Part shown: piece by piece, positions 32,590 through 41,619 of the stretch
How the letters are laid out: the number at the start of each line of letters is the position of its first letter
Position numbering within the stretch: position 1 is the stretch's first letter
Assembly: GCA_002315315.1 (NCBI GenBank)
Contig: DCGT01000039.1
Location: forward strand, 4,634-57,853
Reading direction: 5' to 3'
Origin: Faecalibacterium sp. UBA1771
GTDB taxonomy: Bacteria > Bacillota > Clostridia > Oscillospirales > Ruminococcaceae
DNA: 53,220 bases
Position numbers and translations under genes: made by a program
The notes under the pieces: model-generated
The model's input: only the letters and a program-made list of their open reading frames with translations
Told to the model about the DNA's origin: nothing
Database searches by the model: none

Positions 32590-33201
32590 TTACACCGCTC
32601 CGTTAAGATACTGTATAAACTGCTTTACCATCATCCACATAACGATAAGCTCCATAGTAGGGGTAAGCATTGGACGCATATTGGTGTATTCCTCGGGGTG
32701 ACGGAAATAATGCCAAAGACCCATACCGCCCGAAATTCCGAGCGTAATAATGGCTACGACATAGCTTATACAGCAAAGCCACCTTACTGATTTTGCAAGA
32801 CCGGCAACGAGAACAAATACGGCGGCAATTCCCATAAGTATGAGCGACAGCTTGCGGCGTTTGAGAGCGGCATTGTAGCGTTTTTCCTTTTCCTCGTCGC
32901 TCAAATCCTCATAAGCCTGCTTGCGGTTCTGCTGTGCGCGGCGGCGGATTTCCTCGCGGTCGGGTCGACCGAGATATTCCTCCGCTTCGGGCTGTTCGCC
33001 ATTGTCCGGCTCATCGTCAAAAAAGCCCACTGCCTCCGACTGTGCTGACTGCTCTTGTTCGGATTTGCCCTTTTTACCTTTTTTTACGGTCACTCGTCCC
33101 GTGTATTCGCCGAATTCGCTGTCGGGAACTGCTTCATCGGCGGCAACATCATAGCTGTGTTCGACTGTCTCGGCATTTATATCGTTTCTATCGTTATTCA
33201 T
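32590..33201 (-). CDS. Membrane protein with long acidic cytoplasmic N-terminus
   Basis: Family not recognised. The 203-residue protein starts at the ATG at 33201 (GGAG 10 bases upstream). Residues 1-105 are highly charged and acidic, with low-complexity runs and a helix-rich basic stretch (RREEIRRRAQQNRKQAYED) just before the membrane part. At least two hydrophobic helices follow (LSLILMGIAAVFVLVAGL and WLCCISYVVAIITLGISG), then HYFRHPEEYTNMRPM and a final amphipathic or membrane segment MELIVMWMMVKQFIQYL. It lies directly upstream of the DUF1858-trmK run. Confidence 0.8.
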   Translation of the reverse strand: MNNDRNDINAETVEHSYDVAADEAVPDSEFGEYTGRVTVKKGKKGKSEQEQSAQSEAVGFFDDEPDNGEQPEAEEYLGRPDREEIRRRAQQNRKQAYEDLSDEEKEKRYNAALKRRKLSLILMGIAAVFVLVAGLAKSVRWLCCISYVVAIITLGISGGMGLWHYFRHPEEYTNMRPMLTPTMELIVMWMMVKQFIQYLNGAV

Positions 33202-33316
33202 TAGCGTAATTCTCCGAATAAAATTGATGAAAACATTATAGCACAATATATTGCGGTTTGAAAAGTGATTTTGTTATGCAAATAATGCGGGGCATTCTAA
33301 CGGAAATTCCCACAAA

Positions 33317-33364
33317 CAAAAACGCAGAGCACTCCCGCGACTATTCAGTCGGAGAATACCCTGC
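33317..33364 (-). terminator. Terminator of the MoaF-like gene
   Basis: On the minus strand an outer GCAG/CTGC pairing, CTCC/GGAG and an inner GACT/AGTC hairpin are followed by GTTTTTG. The stem is interrupted, but the T run and position support termination. Confidence 0.6.
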
Positions 33365-33382
33365 ATTATCAGTTATTAATTT

Positions 33383-34243
33383 TTATTTTTCCCAATCGAA
33401 AACGGTTTCACGCTTGCCGCCGGTCGAGAGCGAGTATGTTTCCGACCACTGACCCTTTGCACCGATGGTGTAGCAGGTGAGTCCGGTCGGCTCCATGCCG
33501 AAGAAGCAACCGACATCGTGGAGCTGATAGAGATCCATTAAGAAGAAGCCCTGTGCTCCCGCCTGTCTGTCCTCGAGGAACGAGAAGATGTAAACGCCGT
33601 CACGAATCTTAACATAGTCTGCGGGGTTGCTGGCGCACCATGCACCGCCCAGCTGACCGACAATGGTGTAGTATGTCGGGGATACATAAATATGCTTGGG
33701 GAACATACGGTCGCTGTGATATTCCCAAACTATGGACTTGCCTACCATATCCTCGGTGAAGCCGTGACGGTAGCCGGGGTCAGTGTAGCCCTGGTTGGTA
33801 ATAAATCCGAAATGGAAGGTATGTCTGACCTCGCGGGCATTGTACGGGCTGTCAAACTTGGCAACGCAGACGGTGCAAAGACCGTTCTGAATGTCAATAA
33901 CAAACTGATGAGATTCCGGCGGAGTAGAGCCTTCACAATAATGGTTGATAAAATAAACACCCTCGGTGATAGAGTGCACCGAACACGGGTCGGTGTGCTC
34001 TACGCCGTCGATTTCCCATTTTATCCAACGCTGCTCGGTCTGCTCAAAGGCAATCTTGAATCCCTCGTTGTCCTCGACCTCAAAGCGCTTGCCGATAAGG
34101 TCGGTATTGTACGGAGCCATATAGGGTCCGTCGCCCCAAACACCGTGCATATATTCTTCTCTGGGGGTCGAATCTGCCATGAGCTGAATGTCGGCGGGAG
34201 TAAAACTGCTCCAGCGGCGATATATTCTTTCGTTCTCTGCCAT
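33383..34243 (-). CDS. MoaF-like (calycin-type) protein
   Basis: A 286-residue protein resembling the MoaF family (two related barrel domains, N-terminal about 1-130 and C-terminal about 150-280). Features: TPREEYMHGVWGDGPYMAPYN, FEVEDNEGFKIAFEQ, and KHIYVSPTYYTIVGQLGG. The family was named from a bacterial monoamine regulon and has no settled biochemical role; a small-molecule-binding barrel is likely. The start is the ATG at 34243 (AAAGGA upstream) rather than an in-frame ATG at 34267. It has its own promoter-like sequence and terminator and stands alone between putP and the membrane protein gene. Confidence 0.78.
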   Translation of the reverse strand: MAENERIYRRWSSFTPADIQLMADSTPREEYMHGVWGDGPYMAPYNTDLIGKRFEVEDNEGFKIAFEQTEQRWIKWEIDGVEHTDPCSVHSITEGVYFINHYCEGSTPPESHQFVIDIQNGLCTVCVAKFDSPYNAREVRHTFHFGFITNQGYTDPGYRHGFTEDMVGKSIVWEYHSDRMFPKHIYVSPTYYTIVGQLGGAWCASNPADYVKIRDGVYIFSFLEDRQAGAQGFFLMDLYQLHDVGCFFGMEPTGLTCYTIGAKGQWSETYSLSTGGKRETVFDWEK

Positions 34244-34274
34244 AATATTATTTCCTTTCAAAAACATTACTTTT

Positions 34275-34304
34275 ATTTTACTATAACCTGCCGTATGTTT
34301 TCAA
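34275..34304 (-). promoter_or_regulatory. Possible promoter of the MoaF-like gene
   Basis: On the minus strand TTGAAA (34304-34299), an 18-base spacer and TAAAAT (34280-34275). The rest of the 34244-34550 gap holds only the putP terminator. Confidence 0.5.
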
Positions 34305-34503
34305 CGAATAATCGCACAAAACAAAGACAGTCAATTTGTACAAAAAGGCAAAATATATTTCAATACCGATTTATTTGTCAGCAATATCGAAAGCTTCCGC
34401 AATAAAGCTGTCATTTATATAAAATTTATTTGCTTTCATACTCCGTATGGAAATCGGACAATTGCAATCCGTTGCCGATGACAGTTGAATAATATAATGG
34501 CAA

Positions 34504-34533
34504 GAAAAAGGACAGACCTGTTGAGTCTGTCCT
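34504..34533 (-). terminator. putP terminator
   Basis: AGGACAGAC (34509-34517) pairs with GTCTGTCCT (34525-34533); on the minus strand TTTTTC follows. Confidence 0.9.
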
Positions 34534-34550
34534 CTGCATTATTTGATTTT

Positions 34551-36119
34551 TCAGTCTTTTTCAACATACGCCTTGGCGTTGTCGAAATCTGCATTAAGCT
34601 CATCGCTCGGTGCCTTGGTGGCAAGCGATACGACAACTATGAATATGCTCGAAATGATGAACGCAGGCAGCAGCTCATATATTCCGAAGATTCCGCCGAG
34701 CGGCTTAATGAGCAGCTTCCAGATAAATACGGTCGCGGCACCGGTTACCATACCGGCAATCGCTCCGTTGCGGTTGACACGCTTCCAGAACAGCGAGAAA
34801 AGCATAATAGGTCCGAAGGTCGCGCCGAAGCCCGCCCAAGCAAACGAAACTATCGTAAAGATAACGCTGTCTTCGTCGAGTGCAAACAGCACACCGACGA
34901 TGCTGATTACTGCAAGCATAATTCTCGAAAGGCGCATGACCGAGCGGTCATCGGAATCCTTTTTGATAACGCCCTGATAAATATTCTTGGCGACCGCAGA
35001 TGCGGCAATAAGCAGATAGGAGTCGGACGAGCTTATGGTAGCGGCGAGTATACCCGCCATTACTATACCCGCTATCAGCGGCGGAAGCATACTCGTACCC
35101 ATTACGATGAATATGTTTTCGGCACTCGACGAGGTAAGCAAAGCAGTCGGGTATACTGTACGACCGATAAATCCGATGAATATTGCGGCGGCAAGCGAGA
35201 TGACAACCCAAACGGTGGCTATTCTGCGGGACTTGGTCAGCTCACTCTGTCGGCGTATTGCCATAAAGCGGAGCAGTACCTGCGGCATTCCGAAGTAGCC
35301 GAGACCCCACGCAAGAGTAGAACAGACGGTCAGGAAGCCATAGGAGCCTTTATCGCCGAACAGCGGAGCACCCGCCTCGCTTACAAGCTGTACTCCGTCG
35401 GCGGCGACAGTCGGCGAAGCAATTCCGAAGAATTCGAAAAATCCGGGTATGCTCTCGGCATTCTCAACGACGCTGCCGATACCGCCTGCCTTGGAAACGC
35501 CGCAGACGACAATTACGGCAAGGGCAAAAATCATTACGATCGCCTGCATAAAGTCGGACGCGCTCTCGGCAAGGAAGCCGCCGAGGAATGTGTATACGAG
35601 TACAAATATCGCACCGACCAACAGCATAAGCTTATAGTCGAATCCGAACAGTGTGCTGAACAGCTTACCGCAGGTCACGAAGCAGGACGAAGCATAAACT
35701 GTAAAGAAAACGAGGATGAAAATAGACGATATAAGCATTAATGTCTTTTTCTTCTCGCGGAAACGGTTGCTGAAATAGTCGGGAATGGTAATAGCGTTGC
35801 CGGCAACCACCGAGTAGGCGCGCAGTCTCTTGGCAACGATAAGCCAGTTGAGATATGTACCGAGCGCAAGACCGATAGCGGTCCATGTGGCGTCGGCAAG
35901 TCCGCACCAATACGCAACACCGGGCAAGCCCATAAGAAGCCAGCCGCTCATATCGGAAGCCTCGGCACTGAATGCCGCGACCCACGGTCCGAGCGAACGA
36001 CCGCCTATAAAGAAATCCTCGCTGCTCTTATTCGACCTTTTCATAAAAAGAACGCCGATAAGTATTACCATAGCCATGTAAACCAGCATAGCTAAAAGAA
36101 TTTGAAACGTATCACTCAT
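34551..36119 (-). CDS. putP: Sodium/proline symporter
   Basis: An SSS-family (LeuT-fold) Na+-coupled importer of about 522 residues with around 12-13 membrane helices. Recognisable PutP features: FFIGGRSLGPWVAAFSAEASDMSGWLLMGLPG (split across helices 1-2, sodium and proline site), ERFREKK-like FSNRFREKKKTL, GGFLAESASDFMQA, and the repeat LAATISSSDSYLL. The start is the ATG at 36119 after AAGG. It lies 45 bases downstream of the TRAP permease on the same strand, so it may be part of the TRAP operon. The final assignment to proline rather than another solute rests on similarity. Confidence 0.92.
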   Translation of the reverse strand: MSDTFQILLAMLVYMAMVILIGVLFMKRSNKSSEDFFIGGRSLGPWVAAFSAEASDMSGWLLMGLPGVAYWCGLADATWTAIGLALGTYLNWLIVAKRLRAYSVVAGNAITIPDYFSNRFREKKKTLMLISSIFILVFFTVYASSCFVTCGKLFSTLFGFDYKLMLLVGAIFVLVYTFLGGFLAESASDFMQAIVMIFALAVIVVCGVSKAGGIGSVVENAESIPGFFEFFGIASPTVAADGVQLVSEAGAPLFGDKGSYGFLTVCSTLAWGLGYFGMPQVLLRFMAIRRQSELTKSRRIATVWVVISLAAAIFIGFIGRTVYPTALLTSSSAENIFIVMGTSMLPPLIAGIVMAGILAATISSSDSYLLIAASAVAKNIYQGVIKKDSDDRSVMRLSRIMLAVISIVGVLFALDEDSVIFTIVSFAWAGFGATFGPIMLFSLFWKRVNRNGAIAGMVTGAATVFIWKLLIKPLGGIFGIYELLPAFIISSIFIVVVSLATKAPSDELNADFDNAKAYVEKD

Positions 36120-36164
36120 AATTATTACCTTATATGATGAACTGATGTTTTTTACGGACAATTA

Positions 36165-38195
36165 TTATGCCGCCTTTGACGACCTTTTGCGTATAAGCTG
36201 ACGGACAACAACAAAGCTCACGAGTGCAAGACCGATAAAGTCGGTGACAAGTCCAGGGTAGATAAGCAGCAGACCGCCTACGACCGACACTATTCGGAAC
36301 GGAATATCAATGTGACCGAGTGTATAGCCCTCAAGTCCCATCGACAGTCCGAACATTCCGATTATCGAGGTGATGCAGATAAGAACGACATCGTACCAGA
36401 CGGTATCGACAAACAGCATCGACGGCGACAGCGCGAATATGTACGGAACAATGAACGCCGCAATTGCAAGCTTGGTCGCCGTAATACCCGTTTTCATCGG
36501 ATTAGACTTGGCGATAGCCGCTCCCGCATACGCCGCAAGCGCAACAGGCGGGGTAATGTCGGCGACGATTCCGAAATAGAAAACGAACATATGCGCCGCA
36601 ATATCGGGGATACCCATTTTAATTAGTATCGGGGCGCAGGTTGTCGCCATGATTACATAGTTGGCGGTGGTGGGAACACCCATTCCGAGCACTATGCAGG
36701 CAAGCATTGTGAGGAAAAGCGCGATAATTGTGTAATCACCCGCAAGCTTGACAATGCCGGTGATGAGTATCTGTCCGATACCCGTCATAGTCACGACGCC
36801 GGCGATGATTCCGGCTGTGGCGCAGGCAAGACCGACACTTATACAGTTGCGCCCCGCTCCCTCAAGAGCGTTGAAGAAGTCATTGCCCATACCTATGCAG
36901 TCGGCTTTGATAATCTTTTTGGCTTCCGCATTCGCTATTCCGCGCTTCTTAAAGCCGAACCATGGAATTATATGGTTGATTGCACCGACGATTATCGCGA
37001 CAACGGCGGCATACATAGCGCAGGTGGCAGTCGTTTTCCAGCTGATGCCGAGAATAACGATAAGGAAAACGAGAGGAATAATCAGATAACCCTCTTTGAG
37101 AAACATTCTCCACGGGTCGGGAAGCTCACTTCTCGGTATACCGGCGAGATTGCTCTTTTTGGCTTCAAGGTGAACCATAATGAATATGCCGGCAAAATAC
37201 AGCGCGGCAGGCAAAATTGCGCGAACCGCAACCTGTGCGTAAGGCACGCCGACAAACTCCGCCATAAGGAATGCGGCGGCACCCATAATAGGCGGCATAA
37301 TCTGTCCGCCCGTCGACGCGGCGGCTTCTACGGCTCCGGCAAACTCCGGCTTATAGCCCGTCTTTTTCATCATAGGTATCGTAACCGATCCGCTTCCGAC
37401 CGTATTGGCAACCGACGAACCGGAAACCATACCTTCAAAAGCACTCGCTATTACGGCAACCTTGGCGGGACCGCCGCTCGCCCAACCGACAAGACTGTTG
37501 GAAATCCTGATAAAGAAATCGGCAACACCTGTCGCTTCGAGGAACGAGCCGAAGATTATAAACAGAACGATAAATGTTGAGCATACGCCTATCGGAGTAC
37601 CCAAAACACCGTTCAGCGTATAAAACAGCTGAAAGACGATTTTGCGCAGTGAAACTCCCGAAAGGAATGCGAACAGAATAAAGGCGGAAGCCACAATGAC
37701 TATCGGCCAACCGGTGACACGCCGAGTCGCCTCGAGCAGAATGAGGATTCCCACTATTCCGCAGAACATATCCATAAATGTCAAGCCGGAAGGTCGGGCA
37801 ACGTCGACTATTCTCGCAACGTTGGCGACAAACCAGAAATAGCAGACACTGCCTATTACGCCGAGTACAATATCATATACCGGCAGGAAGTTTATTTTTC
37901 TGAATTTCTCTTTGCGGCTGACGGGATAAAGCGTAAATGCCATCATAATGAGCAGTGCGACAAACGACGCACGGCGCTCACGCTCGCCCCAATTGGCGAC
38001 GAGGTTCATATAGACGGCGTAAAGCGAGAACAGTACAAACGCCCAATGCGTGATTTTTTTCCACACACCATCATAGGTGCGTGTAAACGATTCGCGGTCA
38101 TATTTTTCCATAACCGCCTTGACGTCCTCCATCGTACCGACGGAGGTATCGGTTTGCTGATCCTGCAGTATATCGTTGTTGCTGATATCTGACAT
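36165..38195 (-). CDS. TRAP transporter fused permease (TAXI type)
   Basis: A 676-residue integral membrane protein with the small (DctQ-like, about residues 50-210) and large (DctM-like, about 215-650) TRAP permease subunits fused, the arrangement used by TAXI systems. Typical stretches: GSFLEATGVADFFIRISNSL, GSVANTVGSGSVTIPMMKK, AAASTGGQIMPPIMGAAAF and GMGVPTTANYVIMATTCAP. The N-terminal about 45 residues are cytoplasmic and polar. GGAG precedes the ATG. The DUF1850 gene ends 3 bases upstream and the TAXI receptor gene precedes that, forming a full transporter operon driven by ion gradients. Confidence 0.95.
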   Translation of the reverse strand: MSDISNNDILQDQQTDTSVGTMEDVKAVMEKYDRESFTRTYDGVWKKITHWAFVLFSLYAVYMNLVANWGERERRASFVALLIMMAFTLYPVSRKEKFRKINFLPVYDIVLGVIGSVCYFWFVANVARIVDVARPSGLTFMDMFCGIVGILILLEATRRVTGWPIVIVASAFILFAFLSGVSLRKIVFQLFYTLNGVLGTPIGVCSTFIVLFIIFGSFLEATGVADFFIRISNSLVGWASGGPAKVAVIASAFEGMVSGSSVANTVGSGSVTIPMMKKTGYKPEFAGAVEAAASTGGQIMPPIMGAAAFLMAEFVGVPYAQVAVRAILPAALYFAGIFIMVHLEAKKSNLAGIPRSELPDPWRMFLKEGYLIIPLVFLIVILGISWKTTATCAMYAAVVAIIVGAINHIIPWFGFKKRGIANAEAKKIIKADCIGMGNDFFNALEGAGRNCISVGLACATAGIIAGVVTMTGIGQILITGIVKLAGDYTIIALFLTMLACIVLGMGVPTTANYVIMATTCAPILIKMGIPDIAAHMFVFYFGIVADITPPVALAAYAGAAIAKSNPMKTGITATKLAIAAFIVPYIFALSPSMLFVDTVWYDVVLICITSIIGMFGLSMGLEGYTLGHIDIPFRIVSVVGGLLLIYPGLVTDFIGLALVSFVVVRQLIRKRSSKAA

Positions 38196-38198
38196 AGG

Positions 38199-38675
38199 TC
38201 ATTCTCCTTTGCCTTTGGTAATCTTGAACTCAACCATCGTTCCTCGTCCGCATATATCGCGAAGCGAATATTCATTGCCGTTGAATTCAAGTATATGGTC
38301 GGACCACATTCCGACACAGTAGATTAAATCCTTGCAGTATATGTTGTATCCGGACGCTATAATCGCACCGTCGTCGGCGTATGTATAGGTTACGCCGTCA
38401 GGGTATTCTGTCTGCATACCCGCTCCGAAGTTATAGAATTTACCCTCGACAACATATATTTCACAGTCTCTTATCTCATAGGTTTCGACCACGGGGGTTT
38501 TATTGACCGAATGAACATACCCGACGGAAAAGCGGTTGCATTCATCGGCATCCAGCTTTAAAAAAACCTTGCCGGTATCGTAATCTCTCACGACAAGACG
38601 TCGATGACTGTTATGCAATAATATGCACAGTACCGTGACGGTCAATATGGCCGTCACGGATACTGCGGTAAGCAA
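38199..38675 (-). CDS. DUF1850 protein of the TRAP-TAXI operon
   Basis: A 158-residue protein with one N-terminal hydrophobic helix (about 1-21), so membrane-anchored with an outer domain. The domain fits DUF1850, small proteins encoded almost only beside TAXI-type TRAP permeases: FSVGYVHSVNKTPVVETYEI is the core, then YNFGAGMQTEYP. Its role is unknown; an accessory of the receptor or permease is inferred from context. It starts at a TTG at 38675 with AAAGG about 10 bases upstream, tightly packed between receptor and permease genes. Confidence 0.88.
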   Translation of the reverse strand: MLTAVSVTAILTVTVLCILLHNSHRRLVVRDYDTGKVFLKLDADECNRFSVGYVHSVNKTPVVETYEIRDCEIYVVEGKFYNFGAGMQTEYPDGVTYTYADDGAIIASGYNIYCKDLIYCVGMWSDHILEFNGNEYSLRDICGRGTMVEFKITKGKGE

Positions 38676-38692
38676 TAATTTTTTGCCTTTAA

Positions 38693-39634
38693 TTATTTAA
38701 CACCGATTTCCTGGTAATACTTGAGTGCGCCGGGGTGGAAGGGCATATCGTCGAATCCCTCGACGGCATACTGCGCATCAATGAAGGAAGCCTTGTCATG
38801 AACCATATCGCCCTTGGACTCGAACAAAGCCTTGGTGAGTGTATAGACAAGATCGTCGGACAGGTCATTGCTTACCAGCATGGTAGCCTTAACCGCAACG
38901 GCATTGACATCGTAATCCACGCCGTTGTAAACACCCGCTTCGATGGTGTAGGTGGTGTAGAAGCTGTACTTTGTCTGCAGCTTGGCAACGTGAGCGTCGT
39001 CAAGGCCGAGAATGCTGACCGATGTATTGGAGCAAAGGTCGACAATGTTGGTTGTCGGAGCACCTGCAACGGTAAAGAAAGCGTCGATCTTGCCGTCCTT
39101 GAGGGCAGTTGCGCTGTCGCCGAAGCCGAGGTTGGCAACCTCGATATCGTCAAAGCTGATATCATAAGCCTCAAGAATCTGACGGGCGTTGAATTCGGTT
39201 CCGCTTCCCGCATCGCCGACCGATACGCGCTTACCCTTAAGCTGAGAAATATCGGTAATATCCTTGGTGGCGATAAGCTGCACTACCTCGGGATACAGAC
39301 CCGCCATAATGGAGAAGCCCTCCTGCTTACCGTCGTTGACAAACAAATCGGTGCCGGTAAAGGCATAATATGTTACGTCATTCTGAGCAAAAGCCATATC
39401 GGCTTCACCGTCGACCAGCTCAAAGATGTTTGCCTTGGAAGCGCCGGAATCGTGTACGGTGCATTTAAGGCCCTTCACATTTTCCTCGAGAGCGCCGGCA
39501 ATAATTCCGCCGAAAGCGTAATAAGTACCGGTAGAGCCGCCGGTAGCCATAGTAACGCTCGCCTTACCGCCCGTGCAGGCAGTGAACGCCATAACGATGG
39601 CAAGAACAAGCACAATCGCTAATATTTTTTTCAT
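38693..39634 (-). CDS. TAXI-family TRAP transporter receptor lipoprotein
   Basis: The extracytoplasmic solute receptor for the fused TRAP permease. The 313-residue protein has a lipoprotein signal peptide with lipobox FTAC at residues 17-20, then the TAXI signature MATGGSTGTYYAFGG and later RVSVGDAGSGTEFNARQIL and DAFFTVAGAPT. Being lipid-anchored fits a Gram-positive cell. GGAGG lies 6 bases before the ATG at 39634. First gene of the operon with DUF1850, permease and possibly putP. TAXI receptors are known for glutamate-like dicarboxylates, but the ligand cannot be read here. Confidence 0.95.
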   Translation of the reverse strand: MKKILAIVLVLAIVMAFTACTGGKASVTMATGGSTGTYYAFGGIIAGALEENVKGLKCTVHDSGASKANIFELVDGEADMAFAQNDVTYYAFTGTDLFVNDGKQEGFSIMAGLYPEVVQLIATKDITDISQLKGKRVSVGDAGSGTEFNARQILEAYDISFDDIEVANLGFGDSATALKDGKIDAFFTVAGAPTTNIVDLCSNTSVSILGLDDAHVAKLQTKYSFYTTYTIEAGVYNGVDYDVNAVAVKATMLVSNDLSDDLVYTLTKALFESKGDMVHDKASFIDAQYAVEGFDDMPFHPGALKYYQEIGVK

Positions 39635-39670
39635 AAGTTCCTCCTGTCAAAGATATTTTATGACTTTAAT

Positions 39671-39699
39671 ATAATACATTATTGAAGCAAAACTTGCAA
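39671..39699 (-). promoter_or_regulatory. Promoter of the TRAP-TAXI operon
   Basis: On the minus strand TTGCAA (39699-39694), a 17-base spacer and TATTAT (39676-39671), 37 bases before the receptor start. A second TTGCAA at 39706-39711 forms a direct repeat with the -35 box. The rest of 39700-39870 shows nothing recognisable. Confidence 0.65.
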
Positions 39700-39870
39700 C
39701 ACTTTTTGCAATTATTTTTTTAAAATAATTCATATCTCAACGATTTTTTGCAGAAACGAGTGAATAATTCAACCGTGAGTGAATATTTACGCCGTAGAAA
39801 TCACATAGCAGAGATTGACAGTCAACGGATGTGATTCCGAAAATCGGCAAAAATCGTAATAAATACAAAC

Positions 39871-39911
39871 ACAAAGCGCCCCATACCGGTTTCATCGGCA
39901 TATAGGGGCGC
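39871..39911 (-). terminator. Terminator of the lysine ABC operon
   Basis: GCGCCCC (39876-39882) pairs with GGGGCGC (39905-39911); partial inner pairing (ATA/TAT) and a minus-strand TTTGTG tail. Confidence 0.7.
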
Positions 39912-39935
39912 AAAATACTTGCGGTATCGGGAGAT

Positions 39936-40673
39936 TCAGCTGTTCATAAATCTTGCCAAAAACTCTCTTGTCTGCGGCTGATGCGGGTTGGTAAAGATTT
40001 CGGCAGGTGTACCCTCCTCGCAGATGACTCCGTCGCTCATAAATGCGACCTTGTTGGAAACATCGCGGGCAAACGCCATTTCGTGCGTAACGACAGCCAT
40101 GGTAAAGCCCTCACTCGCAAGATTGCGCATAACGGTCAAAACCTCACCTACCATCTGCGGGTCGAGTGCCGATGTAGGCTCGTCGAACAGAAGAACCTCG
40201 GGATCCATCGCTATTTCGCGGGCAATGGCGACACGCTGCTTCTGACCGCCCGACAGCTGCCTCGGCTTGGCGTTGATAAACGGTGTCATACCGACCTTGT
40301 CGAGGTATTTTAGCGCCTGTGCCTTTGCCGCTTCTCTGTCTCTTTTAAGCACCTTTATCTGACCGACCATACAGTTGTCAAGCACGTTCAGATTGTTGAA
40401 AAGATTAAAGCTCTGGAATACCATACCGACCTTGGAGCGATATGTCGGAATATTCAATTTTCCGGTAAGGATATCCTGACCGTGGAACAGAATCTGACCG
40501 CCGGTCGGGTCCTCAAGCAGATTTATGCAGCGAAGAAGCGTCGATTTTCCGGAGCCGGATGCACCTATTATGCAGGTTACCTCTCCGGAGTTAATCGAAA
40601 GGTCGATATCCTTCAAAACGGTGTGCTGACCGAAAACCTTACTCAGTCCCTGCACCTTGATAATTTCGCTCAT
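39936..40673 (-). CDS. Amino-acid ABC importer ATPase (probable lysine importer)
   Basis: A 245-residue GlnQ-type ATPase: Walker A GASGSGKST, Q-loop region VGMVFQSFNLF, signature LSGGQKQR, Walker B LLFDEPTSALDP and switch VTHEMAFA. It powers the importer made with the permease and receptor encoded upstream. Its start overlaps the end of the permease gene by 4 bases, and AAGGAG precedes the ATG. The lysine riboswitch heading the operon indicates lysine, or a lysine precursor, as substrate. Confidence 0.95.
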   Translation of the reverse strand: MSEIIKVQGLSKVFGQHTVLKDIDLSINSGEVTCIIGASGSGKSTLLRCINLLEDPTGGQILFHGQDILTGKLNIPTYRSKVGMVFQSFNLFNNLNVLDNCMVGQIKVLKRDREAAKAQALKYLDKVGMTPFINAKPRQLSGGQKQRVAIAREIAMDPEVLLFDEPTSALDPQMVGEVLTVMRNLASEGFTMAVVTHEMAFARDVSNKVAFMSDGVICEEGTPAEIFTNPHQPQTREFLARFMNS

Positions 40674-41470
40674 TTTTTATGCTCCTTTTTGTCGGGATAA
40701 TTATACATACCGCTTGTGTGAGCAAGTGTATCGGTGGTAGCCAAATCGTAGTTTTCCGGTCCGTCCATACGGTTTTCGATAAAGCGCAGAAGCTTGGAGA
40801 AGAAAACCGTCATTATCAGGTAGATGACCATTGTAACCGTAAATGTTTCAAAATAAGTAAAATACGTTCCGGCAATCGACTTGCTGGCAAAGAACAGCTC
40901 GACAACGCTTATGCAGGACAGAACGCAGGTATCCTTGATGTTGATGATAAGGTTGTTGCCTATCTGCGGCATAATGTTGCGCAGTGCCTGCGGAAGAATG
41001 ATGTTAAACATAGTCTGTCCGTGCGTCATACCGATAGCCTTCGCACTCTCGGTCTGACCCTCATCAATTGAGAGAATGCCTCCGCGCACCGTTTCAGCCA
41101 TATATGCACCGGTGTTAATCGAAACGATAAAAAACGCGGCAAACATCATAGGCATATCAATGCCGAGCACGAGCAGTGAGCCGTAATAGATAAACATTGC
41201 CTGCACCATCATCGGCGTTCCGCGGAACACCTCAACATATACGTCAATGATTATCCAAACTATTCTAAGCATAATTTTCTTAAATACGGTATCGTTCTTT
41301 TCAATGGGTATGGTTTTTGCAACGCCGCATATAAAGCCTATTATGCAGCCGATAACGGTACCGACAAATGCAACAAGCAGCGTAAGCCCCGCTCCTCTGA
41401 GCAGAGAACCGCCGAAGTGCTGCAGAATATATATAATTCTTTGAAAAAAGCCGTCAGGTAAGCTGTACAT
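40670..41470 (-). CDS. Amino-acid ABC importer permease (probable lysine importer)
   Basis: A 266-residue His/Glu/Gln/Arg/opine-type permease with about five helices and the signature EVFRGTPMMVQAMFIYYG; the ATPase-contact loop is AKAIGMTHGQTMFNIILPQALRNIMPQIGN. The C-terminal 30 residues are polar and cytoplasmic. GAAGGAG precedes the ATG. It is the second gene, separated from the receptor gene by 149 bases containing a strong hairpin (41556-41591), which may lower permease/ATPase expression relative to the receptor. Confidence 0.95.
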   Translation of the reverse strand: MYSLPDGFFQRIIYILQHFGGSLLRGAGLTLLVAFVGTVIGCIIGFICGVAKTIPIEKNDTVFKKIMLRIVWIIIDVYVEVFRGTPMMVQAMFIYYGSLLVLGIDMPMMFAAFFIVSINTGAYMAETVRGGILSIDEGQTESAKAIGMTHGQTMFNIILPQALRNIMPQIGNNLIINIKDTCVLSCISVVELFFASKSIAGTYFTYFETFTVTMVIYLIMTVFFSKLLRFIENRMDGPENYDLATTDTLAHTSGMYNYPDKKEHKK

Positions 41471-41555
41471 AAATAATCTCCTTCAGAGAACAATACACAT
41501 AATCCTTTTTGACAAAAAATAAAAACTAATGCAATAAACAGATGTAATTCAGAGA

Positions 41556-41591
41556 GCACCGCACAAAGGGCTTGCGCTCTCGGTGCGGTGC
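41556..41591. other. Intercistronic hairpin between receptor and permease genes
   Basis: GCACCGCAC (41556-41564) and GTGCGGTGC (41583-41591) pair perfectly. No T run follows on the minus strand, so it probably acts as an mRNA stabiliser or partial attenuator rather than a full terminator. Confidence 0.6.
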
Positions 41592-41619
41592 GGTAATCCG
41601 TTATAATCCTGCCGTGTGA

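Noticed and set aside
34485..35741. A 418-codon open frame on the plus strand
   Set aside because: Antisense to putP; the translation is rich in Arg, His, Asn and Tyr with no domain, typical of a shadow of a membrane protein.
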